DNA of 64,000 nucleotides, taken from positions 682,001 through 746,000 of the forward strand of contig NZ_RFLV01000001.1 in assembly GCF_004920405.1 (NCBI RefSeq), in the 5' to 3' direction. This stretch comes from Pseudomonas leptonychotis (GTDB lineage: Bacteria; Pseudomonadota; Gammaproteobacteria; Pseudomonadales; Pseudomonadaceae). Shown piece by piece: positions 1 to 9,289 of this stretch. Under the pieces are notes generated by a model, which did not search any database, was not told where the DNA came from, and was given only the letters and a program-made list of their open reading frames with translations. Made by a program: the position numbers and the translations under genes. The stretch's first letter is position 1; the number at the start of each line of letters is the position of its first letter.

Positions 1-1673
1 GATAAAAATGGACTGCCGGCTGCCTGCCACTGGACGATATCCAGGCGAATACGTTTCTTATCCAGCTTGCCGACACTGGTTTTGGGAACTTCGGTAACAA
101 GCGCAATCTGCGACGGTATCGCCCACTTATTAATGCTGCCTTGATCGACAAAAGGCTTGAGGTGTTCCTTCAGAGCTTTGGCGTCCAGACTTTGTCCTTC
201 ATGCACCACCAGCAGAGCAAAAGGCCGCTCGCCCCATTGCGGATCGACCACACCCACCACAGCCACTTCGCGCACAGCCGGGTGGCGACTGATCAAATCC
301 TCCAGCTCTAGGGAGGAAATCCACTCACCGCCCGTTTTGATCACATCCTTGATGCGGTCGCGAATGTCGATAAAGCCGAAGTCATCGATCGTGGCCACGT
401 CACCTGTGTGCAACCAACCGTGCTGCCACAGCTCCGCACCTTTCTCCGGCTCGCGGAAATAGCCTTGAGTCAGCCACGGCGCACGCAACACTAACTCACC
501 CTGACTTTCGCCATCGGCGGGCAATAGGGTGCCGTCGGCGGACATGATGGCGGCCTCCACCAGCGGTACAGGTACGCCAGCTTTGATTCGGTAGGTGGTG
601 CGTTCGTCCTCGCTGCCCGCAAGCATTTCATCATTGATGTGCGCACAGGAGATCAATGGGCAGGTTTCCGACATGCCATAGGCGGCGGTCAATTGAATCC
701 CGCGCGCTTTGGCGGCGTCATACAGCGAACGGGTCAGCGCGCTACCACCGATGATCATTTTCAACCCAGCAAAATCTTGCCCCTGGGCGCCGGGTGCATT
801 CATCACCATCTGCAGAATGGTCGGCACACAATGGGAGAACGTGACCTTCTCGTCCTTGATCAGCTTGCACAGCAGATCCGGCTCATAACGCCCCGGATAG
901 ACCTGCTTGATCCCCAACATGGTCGCCACATACGGAATGCCCCAGGCGTGCACGTGGAACATCGGGGTGATTGGCATATACACATCATTGGTGCCTAACA
1001 GGCGGATGCTGTCCAGGCTGCCCAGCACGCTGGCCTCGGCCATGGTGTGCAGCACCAGCTGGCGGTGACTGAAATACACCCCCTTGGGATTACCAGTGGT
1101 GCCGGTGGTGTAGAAGGTGGTGGCGACCGAGTTCTCGTCAAAATCGGGGAAGTCGTAACGCGGGCTGGCAGCGGCCAGCAAGGTCTCATACTCGCCGACC
1201 AACCCACCTAGGTCAGCGGTTTTTTCCGCGGCGTCCGTCAGCAGAATGGTCTTCTCGACGGTGGTCAGTTGGCCCTCAATACCCTTGTAAAGCGGCACAA
1301 ACTCACTGTTGACCAGCACGAACTTATCGTCGGCATGATTCATGGTGTAAAGAATCTGATCGGCCGACAGGCGGATGTTGATGGTGTGCAGTACCGCGCC
1401 GATCATCGGGATGGCGAACATGCATTCAAGGTAACGGTGGCTGTCCCAGTCCATCACCGCCACGGTATCCCCCGCTTTGACCCCCGCTTCAGTCAACACG
1501 TTGGCGAGCCGAGCAATACGCTCATTAAGCGTCGCATAGCTGTAACGCAGCTGATCGCGGTAAACGATTTCCCGCGTTTTCTCATAGCGGATGCCAGACA
1601 GCAGCAGACGCTTGATCAGCAACGGCGCTTGGTGGGCGTTATCGGCGGGTTTAATCAGGCGAGTCTTCAGCAT
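1..1673 (-). CDS. Medium/long-chain fatty acyl-CoA synthetase (AMP-binding enzyme), 3' end cut by window
   Basis: ATP-dependent acyl-CoA ligase of the ANL superfamily, activating a fatty acid to its CoA thioester through an acyl-adenylate. Reading the minus strand from ATG at 1673 gives about 557 codons with no stop before base 1, so the C-terminal end lies just outside. Visible family motifs are the phosphate-binding loop YTTGTTGNPKGV, the YGMSE motif, the HTGD motif, and near the C-terminus VPKTSVGKLDKK with the conserved catalytic lysine. Length and motif order match the family, so only a few residues should be missing. It is divergent from a thiolase gene, consistent with fatty-acid breakdown or uptake, but the chain length used cannot be read from sequence. 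Confidence 0.9.
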   Translation of the reverse strand, partial: MLKTRLIKPADNAHQAPLLIKRLLLSGIRYEKTREIVYRDQLRYSYATLNERIARLANVLTEAGVKAGDTVAVMDWDSHRYLECMFAIPMIGAVLHTINIRLSADQILYTMNHADDKFVLVNSEFVPLYKGIEGQLTTVEKTILLTDAAEKTADLGGLVGEYETLLAAASPRYDFPDFDENSVATTFYTTGTTGNPKGVYFSHRQLVLHTMAEASVLGSLDSIRLLGTNDVYMPITPMFHVHAWGIPYVATMLGIKQVYPGRYEPDLLCKLIKDEKVTFSHCVPTILQMVMNAPGAQGQDFAGLKMIIGGSALTRSLYDAAKARGIQLTAAYGMSETCPLISCAHINDEMLAGSEDERTTYRIKAGVPVPLVEAAIMSADGTLLPADGESQGELVLRAPWLTQGYFREPEKGAELWQHGWLHTGDVATIDDFGFIDIRDRIKDVIKTGGEWISSLELEDLISRHPAVREVAVVGVVDPQWGERPFALLVVHEGQSLDAKALKEHLKPFVDQGSINKWAIPSQIALVTEVPKTSVGKLDKKRIRLDIVQWQAAGSPFL

Positions 1674-1741
1674 GGCGGTACCTTAGTTCACAAATTTTTC
1701 AGTGCGCCCAATCTAGAGCGCCATCCACTCAACCAAATCAA

Positions 1742-1789
1742 CCCAAAGAATGATTTTCCGCGTGACTCTTTGGGCTTTTTTAGTCACGC
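1742..1789 (+). promoter_or_regulatory. Two mutually exclusive hairpins in the thiolase leader (possible attenuator)
   Basis: Arms CCCAAAGA (1742-1749) and TCTTTGGG (1767-1774) can form a stem followed at once by CTTTTTT, a terminator-like layout on the plus strand. A second perfect inverted repeat, GCGTGACT (1760-1767) and AGTCACGC (1782-1789), overlaps the first and encloses the T run. The two stems cannot form at the same time. The site lies 57 bases before the thiolase start. Function as an attenuator is inference. Confidence 0.4.
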
Positions 1790-1845
1790 AGTAGAATCAG
1801 CGGCTAGCCACTGGGTTTGTTTGGCTCACTATTAAGGAGTTTCCA

Positions 1846-3021
1846 ATGTCCGATATCGTCATCGTCAGCGGCGCACGTACGCCAATGGGTGGTTTCCAAG
1901 GCAAGCTGTCGAGCGTGGCTGCCGTCGATCTAGGCGCAGCAGCGATTCGCGCGGCCGTTGAGCGTGCCGGTATTGCCGCCGCCGATGTAGAAGAAGTGAT
2001 CATGGGCTGCGTGCTGCCAGCAGGCCTCAAGCAAGGTCCGGCGCGTCAAGCCTCACTAAATGCCGGCCTGCCCGCCGCCACTGGCTGCACCACCATCAAC
2101 AAGCTGTGCGGCTCGGGCATGAAGGCCGTGATGCTGGCCCATGACCTGCTCAAGGCCGGCACTAATAACGTGATGATCGCCGGTGGCATGGAAAGCATGT
2201 CCAACGCGCCCTACATCTTGAGCAAAGCCCGCACGGGCCTGCGCATGGGCCATGGCGAGATCAAAGACCATATGTTCCTCGACGGTTTGGAAGATGCGCG
2301 TACCGGCCGCCTGATGGGCTCCTTCGCCCAGGAAACCGCCGACCAGTACGGCATCACCCGCGAAGAAATGGACGCCTACGCCATCGAGTCGCTCAAGCGC
2401 GCTCAGGCAGCCATCGCCAGCGGTGCGCTGGATGCGGAAATCGTCCCGATCACCGTCAGCGGCCGCAAGGGCGATGTCGTGGTCAAGGATGACGAACAGC
2501 CGCTGAACGCCAACCTGGAGAAAATCCCCAGCCTGAAACCAGCCTTCCGCAAGGACGGCAGCATTACCGCCGCCAACGCCAGCTCGATTTCCGACGGCGC
2601 CTCGGCCTTGCTGCTGATGACCGCCGAAGAAGCCGCCAAACGCGGCCTCAAGCCACTGGCGAAAATCGTCGGCCACGCGACCCAGAGCCAGGACCCAAGC
2701 GAGTTCACCATCGCGCCGATTGGCTCGATCACCAACCTGCTGAAGAAAACCGGCTGGAACAAGGCCGAGGTCGACCTGTTCGAAATCAACGAAGCCTTCG
2801 CCATGGTAACCATGCTGGCCATACGCGAGCACGGCCTGGATCACGCCAAGGTCAACATCTATGGCGGCGCCTGCGCCCAGGGCCACCCAGTCGGTTCCAC
2901 TGGCTCGCGGATCATTCTGACCCTGATCAACGCACTGAAGAACACCGGCGGTAAGCGCGGCATAGCTTCGCTGTGCATCGGCGGCGGTGAAGCGACAGCC
3001 GTTGCGGTGGAGTTAATCTAA
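1846..3021 (+). CDS. Acetyl-CoA C-acyltransferase (thiolase)
   Basis: Thiolase of 391 residues, joining or cleaving acetyl-CoA and acyl-CoA units; length and motifs fit the tetrameric AtoB/PhaA type. The acylated cysteine is Cys88 in KLCGSG, and the base pair is His347 in GGACAQGHPVG and Cys377 in the C-terminal CIGGGEA. ATG at 1846 follows AAGGAG with suitable spacing. It is divergent from an acyl-CoA synthetase gene and is followed by a hairpin, so it is probably a single-gene transcript. Biosynthetic (acetoacetyl-CoA) versus degradative use cannot be separated by sequence alone. Confidence 0.93.
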   Translation: MSDIVIVSGARTPMGGFQGKLSSVAAVDLGAAAIRAAVERAGIAAADVEEVIMGCVLPAGLKQGPARQASLNAGLPAATGCTTINKLCGSGMKAVMLAHDLLKAGTNNVMIAGGMESMSNAPYILSKARTGLRMGHGEIKDHMFLDGLEDARTGRLMGSFAQETADQYGITREEMDAYAIESLKRAQAAIASGALDAEIVPITVSGRKGDVVVKDDEQPLNANLEKIPSLKPAFRKDGSITAANASSISDGASALLLMTAEEAAKRGLKPLAKIVGHATQSQDPSEFTIAPIGSITNLLKKTGWNKAEVDLFEINEAFAMVTMLAIREHGLDHAKVNIYGGACAQGHPVGSTGSRIILTLINALKNTGGKRGIASLCIGGGEATAVAVELI

Positions 3022-3066
3022 GCCCGAAGAACGAAACACGCGGGGTTCCCCGCACTCAACACCCTG

Positions 3067-3091
3067 ACGGACCAGCCTTGCGCTGGTCCGT
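3067..3091. terminator. Hairpin between convergent thiolase and lipoprotein genes
   Basis: Stem ACGGACCAGC (3067-3076) pairs with GCTGGTCCGT (3082-3091) around a five-base loop. It is followed by TGCGTTT on the plus strand. It lies between two convergent genes and probably ends the thiolase transcript. Confidence 0.6.
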
Positions 3092-3096
3092 TGCGT

Positions 3097-3708
3097 TTAG
3101 ATGCCGATCTTGTCCAACGACTGGCCGATCTTGCGCCAGAAGCTACGTTGCATACGCTCGGTTTCGCCGCTAGCGGCAATTCGCTCGACGGGTTGAATTT
3201 CACGGGTTGTGGCGATTTCTTGATGAGCGACTTCCTGCGAAACCAACTGCAGCGGTCCATCGCCCTGCGCAGGCGCCTGCTCATTGACTGGAGGCGGATT
3301 CAGCTCGTCATAACGCAGGTAATAGGTGCCACCGGCCTCAGCATCCAGGGTGAAACTGCTGATCAAGGTGAAATCCAGCGGACCATCGGCGAAGAGCGTC
3401 CAGTACGTACCTAAGAGGGGGCGCCGCATTTCCAACTGGTAACGCGCAGTGTCGAACTCAAAGACCATATAGGCCTTGCTCGGCAAGCTGCCAATGCGGG
3501 CGTTATTGAGAAACAGCGCGGGCGCCTCCAGTTCCTGGTCGGCCCATGCACTCTGCGGACGATACAGGTAGACCCGCGCATGATTGCCATCAGTGAGCGG
3601 GTGCGGGCGAAACGCTTCGCCCTGCGTTGCACCAAAGAACGCCCCTGGGCTCGAGCAGCCACTCAGCACCACAGACAACAACACAATGAGCCAGGGCAAA
3701 CTACGCAT
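3097..3708 (-). CDS. Putative lipoprotein, DUF2846-like
   Basis: Predicted lipoprotein of 203 residues. The chosen start (ATG at 3708) has AAGGA eight bases upstream and gives a compact signal sequence ending in the lipobox LSGC with Cys18; the frame is open further upstream but those starts lack a ribosome site. The mature part contains a beta-rich segment with HARVYLYRP and YYLRYDE, which resembles DUF2846-type lipoproteins. The charged tail after residue 150 is probably disordered. Function unknown; envelope location is inferred from the lipobox. Confidence 0.72.
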   Translation of the reverse strand: MRSLPWLIVLLSVVLSGCSSPGAFFGATQGEAFRPHPLTDGNHARVYLYRPQSAWADQELEAPALFLNNARIGSLPSKAYMVFEFDTARYQLEMRRPLLGTYWTLFADGPLDFTLISSFTLDAEAGGTYYLRYDELNPPPVNEQAPAQGDGPLQLVSQEVAHQEIATTREIQPVERIAASGETERMQRSFWRKIGQSLDKIGI

Positions 3709-3783
3709 CGACAGCATCCTTAACGATGTTATCAAACGAGCATAGCGCCGCCCTGCGCGAGCCACACCCGACAAAAGTGTGGC

Positions 3784-4941
3784 TCAGCGACGGCGATTCA
3801 GCAGTTTGAACATCAGCTGATCCAGAACGCCCCACACTTTTTGCTGCACGCGGATGTACCAAGGCCTGGCCAACCAGGCTTTACCATCAATCAACTGGCT
3901 GTCGGCAAAGTCACGCTCAAAGCAGGCCGCGACGCTGGCAGTAAACGAAGGGTCGAGCGCTTCCAGGTTGGCGTCCAGGTTGAATCGCAGGTTCCAGTGA
4001 TCGAAATTACACGACCCTATGCTGACCCAGTCGTCCACCAAGACCATCTTCAGGTGCAGAAAACGCGGCTGGTATTCGAATATCTGCACACCGGCTTTCA
4101 GCAGGCTGGCGTAATAACGCTGCCCAGCAAAACGTATGGGCGGATGGTCGGTATTGTTACCGGCTAGCAGCAGGCGCACATCTACGCCACGTGCCGCCGC
4201 TTGGCGCAGCACCCGGCGCACCCGCCACGTCGGTAAAAAATAAGGGGTGGCCAGCCATATGCGGCGCTTGGAGCTGCGCAACATGCGCACCAGCGAGTAG
4301 AGAATATCGCGGTGTTGCACCGCATCAGCAAAGGCAACACGGCCCAAACCATCCCCAACAGCCGGCAACGCCAACAGAGTTTTGATGCGCAGGGGTAAAC
4401 GCGGCCGCCAGACAATCCAGCCTTGGTCCATCTGCCACTGGCGCTCAAACAACTGCAGCCAATCCGCGACCAAGGGGCCACTGATTTCCACCATGACTTC
4501 ATGCCAGCGGCTTTCGGCCTCTTCAGGCTGCCAGAAGGCATCTGTAGCGCCAGTACCGCCGACGAAGGCGAACTGCGCGTCCACCACCAACACCTTACGA
4601 TGATCACGGTGAAAGTTACGCACGCCATGCCGCCAACGTACCGGGTTGTACCACTTCACCTGAATACCTGCGGCGTCTAACCGCTGGCGATCCGGCAGCA
4701 GTAAGCCCTGCCCGCCATACCCGTCAAACAGGCAGCGCACCGCGACACCACGCTCAGCGGCAGCACATAAGGCATCCACCAACACCGTAGAGCACGCGCC
4801 GCTTTCCAACAGATAGAGTTCCAGCTCTACATGGCGTTGCGCGGCATTAATACGCTTGAGCATCTGCGCAAAAAAACACGGGCCATCGACCAGCAGGCTC
4901 ACCGCATTGCCGCGTCGCCAAGGGAATACGCTATAGGCCAT
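3784..4941 (-). CDS. clsB: Phospholipase D-family cardiolipin synthase, ClsB-like
   Basis: Protein of 385 residues with two HKD phosphodiesterase motifs: His114-Lys116-Asp121 in HRKVLVVD and His296-Lys298-Asp303 in HLKMVLVD, each followed by a GG/GS segment. This is the two-motif architecture of bacterial cardiolipin synthases, which move a phosphatidyl group between two phospholipids at the inner membrane. It lacks the N-terminal membrane helices of ClsA, so ClsB (YbhO-like) is the closest type. The gene ends 75 bases before the lipoprotein start and the two may be co-transcribed. Substrate is inferred from family. Confidence 0.82.
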   Translation of the reverse strand: MAYSVFPWRRGNAVSLLVDGPCFFAQMLKRINAAQRHVELELYLLESGACSTVLVDALCAAAERGVAVRCLFDGYGGQGLLLPDRQRLDAAGIQVKWYNPVRWRHGVRNFHRDHRKVLVVDAQFAFVGGTGATDAFWQPEEAESRWHEVMVEISGPLVADWLQLFERQWQMDQGWIVWRPRLPLRIKTLLALPAVGDGLGRVAFADAVQHRDILYSLVRMLRSSKRRIWLATPYFLPTWRVRRVLRQAAARGVDVRLLLAGNNTDHPPIRFAGQRYYASLLKAGVQIFEYQPRFLHLKMVLVDDWVSIGSCNFDHWNLRFNLDANLEALDPSFTASVAACFERDFADSQLIDGKAWLARPWYIRVQQKVWGVLDQLMFKLLNRRR

Positions 4942-5050
4942 GGTGGCTCACACGAGACAGAACTTCAGGCATGACACTTCACGGTCAGATACGAAGACGC
5001 CACCATAGCCGCCCTGCCATGCATTGCAAACCCTTGCCATGACAGCCATC

Positions 5051-5389
5051 TCAGGACGGCGGCAACACCGTCGGCTCTGCTAGCAGCTGACAGCCTTGGC
5101 GTGGGTTCAACCACTGCGCACTCTGTGTACGGCCCAACCCGCGCGCCGTGACGCGCCTGTGTGCAACATCATCAAAAAAGCCTGATAGCGGCACATATTG
5201 CGCCACGTAAGCCTCGCAATACTGCGCAGGGTTATTCGCCACATAACGGCACGAACAATATTCCTTGGCTGAGTAAGCACCAATGATGTCGGGGAAGGCT
5301 TGCAGATGAGCCCGGTTCTGCCAACCCAAGGCAGCCAGCAACAACAGAATCAGCAATAGCAGCGCACTGAACGGTCGACGGCGAATCAT
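5051..5389 (-). CDS. Small membrane-anchored or secreted protein of unknown function
   Basis: Protein of 112 residues with basic residues at the N-terminus (RRR) and a hydrophobic segment at about residues 8-22 that could be a signal anchor. The remainder has four cysteines (45, 47, 58, 100), which suggests periplasmic disulfides. Its ATG overlaps the stop of the upstream serine hydrolase gene by four bases (ATGA type), so the two are translationally coupled and probably act together. I do not recognise a named family. Confidence 0.7.
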   Translation of the reverse strand: MIRRRPFSALLLLILLLLAALGWQNRAHLQAFPDIIGAYSAKEYCSCRYVANNPAQYCEAYVAQYVPLSGFFDDVAHRRVTARGLGRTQSAQWLNPRQGCQLLAEPTVLPPS

Positions 5390-6510
5390 GGCTGCACCTC
5401 AGTGGCTGTGGCCGCGAGTACTAATTTGAGGAAATGGTTGCGATCAAAACTGCCGTCACGGTCATCGGCATAACGCACGATCACCAGTTTTTCATCAGGC
5501 AGCACATACAGGCCCTGCCCCCAATGCCCTGAGGCCACCAGGGTGTTGCTGGGTGCATCCGGCCACGGTTTGCGCGCCCCGGCCACAGACACATTGAGCC
5601 ACCACTGCCCGCCCGGAACAGACTCATTGGGCTTATCCGCCTGCGGCTGGTAATTGGCAAACGGCGTGCGATTGAACTCAACCCAGGCTTTAGGCAGCAC
5701 TTGCTGCTCACCCCAACGGCCCTCGCGTTGCATCAGCAGGCCTACGCGCGCCAGATCACGTGCGGTCATATACAGGTAAGAAGAGCCAACAAAGGTGCCC
5801 GCGGCATCGGCTTCCCAAACGGCAGACTTGATGCCCAGCGGATTGAACAGCGCCGTCCAGGGGTAGTCGGCATACGCCGCCTCGCCGACCATGCCCTTGA
5901 GCGCCGCTGACAGCACGTTGGTGTCGCCGCTGGAATAACGAAAGCGCGCACCCGGTTCGGCATCAGCCGTATGCGCGGCGGTGAAGGCTGCCATATCGCT
6001 GCGGCCACGGGTGTAAAGCATGGCCACCACCGAAGACTTCAGCGGGGCGTATTCATAGTCTTCCTGCCAGTCCAGACCCGAGGCCCAGTTGAGCAGATGA
6101 CCGACTTTGATCTGCGGGTGTGCGCTGAAGGGTGGGTAATAATCCGCCACCGGCGCATCCAGCTTGAACAGCCCCTGGCCGTATGCCACGCCCATTGTGG
6201 TCGCGAGTATGCTCTTGGCCATCGACCAGCCTAGGTGCGGCGTCGCCGCTGAAGTGGGCTCGGCATAGCGCTCATACACCACCTGACCGTCGCGAATCAC
6301 CAACAGGGCATCAGTGCGCACGCCTTTGCGGGTAGTCTCATCGCGCGCAGGGAAGGCATAACTGTCCAGCGCGCTGATCGCTGTGCTCGGCGCGACAAGT
6401 TGGCTTGACCAGTCTTCACCGGGCCAGTTTTCGGCCTGCGCGCAGGCACTGCTAAGGGCGATTAAACAGGCCAGCACCCGACGCGACGAAGGGAATAGAG
6501 AGGAGAGCAT
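5386..6510 (-). CDS. Serine hydrolase of the class C beta-lactamase fold (NylB/esterase-like)
   Basis: Exported protein of 374 residues with a signal peptide ending near AQA at residue 26. The nucleophile motif SxxK is Ser96-Met-Ala-Lys99. The Tyr motif is Tyr192-Ser-Ser instead of the Tyr-x-Asn of true AmpC enzymes, and the C-terminal triad is GHWG instead of KTG. This pattern fits esterase or 6-aminohexanoate-dimer-hydrolase-like members rather than a resistance beta-lactamase. It is coupled to the small downstream gene at 5389. Substrate unknown. Confidence 0.83.
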   Translation of the reverse strand: MLSSLFPSSRRVLACLIALSSACAQAENWPGEDWSSQLVAPSTAISALDSYAFPARDETTRKGVRTDALLVIRDGQVVYERYAEPTSAATPHLGWSMAKSILATTMGVAYGQGLFKLDAPVADYYPPFSAHPQIKVGHLLNWASGLDWQEDYEYAPLKSSVVAMLYTRGRSDMAAFTAAHTADAEPGARFRYSSGDTNVLSAALKGMVGEAAYADYPWTALFNPLGIKSAVWEADAAGTFVGSSYLYMTARDLARVGLLMQREGRWGEQQVLPKAWVEFNRTPFANYQPQADKPNESVPGGQWWLNVSVAGARKPWPDAPSNTLVASGHWGQGLYVLPDEKLVIVRYADDRDGSFDRNHFLKLVLAATATEVQP

Positions 6511-6622
6511 GGCAGCGCCTTTGCTGAAATCGAAGGCGGCACCCTAGCACGGTCAAGATGACGGTAAAAAGCGCCGAACACGCCGCATTAACGGACAATC
6601 CGGCGCGATAAGTCAGCCGTGC

Positions 6623-7408
6623 TTAACGCGGCACGCTGTAGTCATCTGACCCCATCAGATCCATGCCGCACTCAAGGTTCTCGATCCAATAAAGGAAGGC
6701 ATTGATCATTTCTGCTCCCATAAACGGCCGGCCGTGTTGCGGCACGATCATCGCCACGTCCATCCCGCGAACCATCGCGGCCCACAAACGACAGACTTTA
6801 TTACTGGCCATATAACGCCGATGAAACCCGAGCATATTCGGCACATGGTTGGCGAAATCGCTGACCGGATGCGCATCGTCGACCAAGGATGCGCCCATGT
6901 CGCCAGAGAACAGGATTTTGCTCACAGGGTCATACAGCTGGAAGTTACCCACCGAGTGTAAAAAGTGCGCGGGCACCGCTTTCAGCGTGCATTGACCCAA
7001 GCGAAAGGCCTGACCTCGATCGGGCAACGCGATGATTCGGTCGAAGGTATTAATGCCATGGCTGAGGGCCAGGTAGTTGGCTGTCAGGTGCGGCAAAAAA
7101 CGCGCCCACAGCTTCGAGCAAATAACCCGTGCGCGGGTGTGCAGCAACCATTTATCCAGAGAGGCAATGATGTCCGGGTCTTGGTGCGAAGCGAAGATAT
7201 AGGTCAGGTCCTGCACCGAGATGTGTTTGGACAGCTCCAACGACAGCGGTGTGTAGGTCAAATCACCACCGGGATCGAGCAGCAGGGACTGCCCGCTGTC
7301 GGTGATCAGAAACTGGTTGGACTGCACGCCCTCCCCGCTGACCAGATCATCGAACATCATGCATTGATGCTCGCCGTTATCGAACAGCATTATGGGTTCG
7401 CGTCGCAT
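6623..7408 (-). CDS. Oxygen-binding di-iron (ODP-like) metallo-beta-lactamase-fold protein
   Basis: Soluble protein of 261 residues with the beta-lactamase fold of flavodiiron proteins but no flavodoxin domain. The metal motif is HQDPD (His75, Asp77, Asp79) in place of HxExD, with further candidate ligands His151, Asp170 in SGDMG and His225 in PQHGRPF. This is the signature of oxygen-binding di-iron proteins, which bind O2 and can act as sensors or reductases. It is a single-gene unit between a hydrolase and an acyl-CoA dehydrogenase-like gene. Its partner is not apparent here. Confidence 0.78.
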   Translation of the reverse strand: MRREPIMLFDNGEHQCMMFDDLVSGEGVQSNQFLITDSGQSLLLDPGGDLTYTPLSLELSKHISVQDLTYIFASHQDPDIIASLDKWLLHTRARVICSKLWARFLPHLTANYLALSHGINTFDRIIALPDRGQAFRLGQCTLKAVPAHFLHSVGNFQLYDPVSKILFSGDMGASLVDDAHPVSDFANHVPNMLGFHRRYMASNKVCRLWAAMVRGMDVAMIVPQHGRPFMGAEMINAFLYWIENLECGMDLMGSDDYSVPR

Positions 7409-7495
7409 GGCAGGCTCTCATCCGAAAGCCAGCGAGCTTAACGACCTGCCGCGGCTCGCTTACTGATCTGGATCAAGCGGCCCACCAGGCATAGA

Positions 7496-8383
7496 TCAAA
7501 GGGTTATGCCAAGAACCGCCTGAGCCTTCTGCAAACGTGTCTTGCGGGCGCTACTGGCCATCGACAACAGGCCTTTGTCGCGCAACCAAAGCTGCGCCCA
7601 GTGCGCCTTACCCGCCGCAAACGCAGCCTCCACATCATCGCGCAGGCTATCAAACTGGCTAAACAAACCCGCTAACAGCACATGCGTTTCAGCGCCGCTC
7701 GGGCTATAGCGCGTCACCTCCGCACAACCCGCCAGCAAACCGAGCAGGCGTAACTGCAGCGCCTGCGGCCAGGCCGACTCCTGCGCCACGCCGAACAACC
7801 AGGCGGTCAACGCCATGAGCACGTGGGTATCTTCCAGCGTGCGAAACGGTTTGACGTAAGCCGTCCAACCATCGCCAGGCAACCGCTCACAGTGCGCGCC
7901 CTGCAAGTGCAGACGGCCATGGCTAACATCCGGCATCAGTGGCAACGCCGGCAACGTTTCGATGCGCACGCCCGGTGCACCGTTACGCACCACCCCCAGG
8001 GCGAGCTGTATCGGCTGGTCAGGTTCCTCTGCACGGGCGGCCACCAGCAGCCAATCGGCAGCCTCGGCGGCTGTGACGAAATCTTTGCGCCCATCAAGGC
8101 TCAGCGCATGCATTCGTGTAGCCATATCCGCGGGGCGCGTGCTGCGGTTTTCCGTCACGCACAGCGCCCCTAACGTCCAGGGGGCAGCCGGCCAAAGTGC
8201 CCGCAACGCGCCTTGATAGCCGGCCAGAAAAGCCAGCCCCGGCGTCGCGGCCAACCGCCCACCGAGCATCGCCAACTGCAACGGGGTCGGATTGCCAATG
8301 CGCTCAAGCAGGCTGGCGTACCACGCCTCAAGGTCCGTAACCGGCAAACGTGTTTGCGGGCTCAACAACTCTTGCCAGGGCAT
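7496..8383 (-). CDS. Acyl-CoA dehydrogenase-like protein, short form
   Basis: Protein of 295 residues, shorter than the usual 380 or so of acyl-CoA dehydrogenases. The middle segment (about residues 65-170, with LGALCVTE and a later beta-rich stretch) resembles the middle beta domain of that fold, followed by a helical C-terminal half. I cannot identify the catalytic glutamate, and the usual N-terminal helical domain seems reduced, so enzyme activity is doubtful. The start at 8383 is 147 bases from the divergent olsB start; the shared region holds a Pho-box-like site. Confidence 0.55.
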   Translation of the reverse strand: MPWQELLSPQTRLPVTDLEAWYASLLERIGNPTPLQLAMLGGRLAATPGLAFLAGYQGALRALWPAAPWTLGALCVTENRSTRPADMATRMHALSLDGRKDFVTAAEAADWLLVAARAEEPDQPIQLALGVVRNGAPGVRIETLPALPLMPDVSHGRLHLQGAHCERLPGDGWTAYVKPFRTLEDTHVLMALTAWLFGVAQESAWPQALQLRLLGLLAGCAEVTRYSPSGAETHVLLAGLFSQFDSLRDDVEAAFAAGKAHWAQLWLRDKGLLSMASSARKTRLQKAQAVLGITL

Positions 8384-8413
8384 GCATGGCTCCTTATCGG
8401 GTTATCAAAATCA

Positions 8414-8442
8414 CTGTCACACAAGCATCACCAAAGTTTCAT
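8414..8442 (+). promoter_or_regulatory. Pho-box-like direct repeats ahead of olsBA
   Basis: Three heptamers at an 11-base period are visible: CTGTCAC (8414-8420), GCATCAC (8425-8431) and GTTTCAT (8436-8442). The PhoB site consensus is CTGTCAT repeated every 11 bases. The first copy matches 6 of 7, the third 5 of 7. PhoB control of ornithine-lipid genes under phosphate limitation is known in Pseudomonas, so binding here is a reasonable inference. Confidence 0.55.
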
Positions 8443-8530
8443 GGAGGTGACACCACCACTACCTAGCCTGAGCTTGCCCAACAAGATCGACCGGCTGCAA
8501 GGCAAAAAGCCGGCTAACGGAGACTCAGGC

Positions 8531-9289
8531 ATGACTCAGATGGCAATCATCCGCGACCGCACTACCCCCGCACGTCGCCTGCAAGCCGAGCGTTTACAGG
8601 GCGCTAGCGCACTGCGCGAAGCCCAGGCGCTGCGCTACCGCGTATTCAGCGCCGAGTTCGATGCCAAACTTAAAGGTGCCGAGCTGGGTCTGGACATGGA
8701 CGACTATGACATTCATTGCCAGCACATTGGCGTGCGCGATATGAACAGCGGTGCATTGGTCGCCACCACCCGCCTGCTCGACCACCAGGCCGCAGCCAGC
8801 CTGGGGCGTTTCTACAGCGAAGAAGAATTCAGCCTGCACGGCCTGGTGAACCTTGAAGGGCCCGTGTTGGAAATCGGCCGCACCTGCGTCGATGCGGCCT
8901 ACCGCAACGGCGCGACCATCGCCGTGCTCTGGGGCGAACTGGCTGAGGTGCTCAATCAGGGTGGGTATCGCTACCTCATGGGCTGCGCCAGCATCTCCAT
9001 GCAGGACGGTGGTATTCAAGCCCAGGCGATCATGCAGCGCCTGCGCGAACGTTACCTGTGTACCGAACACCTACGCGCCGAACCCAAAACGCCGCTACCA
9101 ACCCTGGAAGTACCCAACAACGTGATCGCTGAGATGCCACCGTTGCTCAAAGCCTATATGCGCCTGGGCGCGAAGATCTGCGGTGAGCCGTGTTGGGATC
9201 AGGACTTCCAGGTCGCCGACGTGTTTATCCTGCTTAAGCGTGATGAGCTATGTCCGCGCTATGCACGGCACTTCAAGGCCGCCGTCTGA
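8531..9289 (+). CDS. olsB: Ornithine N-acyltransferase OlsB (GNAT-like)
   Basis: Protein of 252 residues that transfers a 3-hydroxyacyl chain from acyl carrier protein to the alpha-amino group of ornithine, giving lyso-ornithine lipid. It matches the hemolysin-related GNAT family: ALRYRVF near the N-terminus, [15 protein letters not shown] in the middle and YLMGCASI. The ATG at 8531 follows GGAG; a longer frame from 8213 overlaps the divergent gene and is not used. It is followed 152 bases later by olsA, the classic ornithine-lipid pair, and preceded by a Pho-box-like site. Confidence 0.9.
   Translation: MTQMAIIRDRTTPARRLQAERLQGASALREAQALRYRVFSAEFDAKLKGAELGLDMDDYDIHCQHIGVRDMNSGALVATTRLLDHQAAASLGRFYSEEEFSLHGLVNLEGPVLEIGRTCVDAAYRNGATIAVLWGELAEVLNQGGYRYLMGCASISMQDGGIQAQAIMQRLRERYLCTEHLRAEPKTPLPTLEVPNNVIAEMPPLLKAYMRLGAKICGEPCWDQDFQVADVFILLKRDELCPRYARHFKAAV

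Noticed and set aside
2056..2886. 276-codon frame antisense to the thiolase gene
   Set aside because: Shadow frame caused by high-GC codon bias.
5386..6510. Class C beta-lactamase resistance gene
   Set aside because: Tyr-x-Asn and KTG motifs are replaced, which fits an esterase/NylB-like hydrolase instead.
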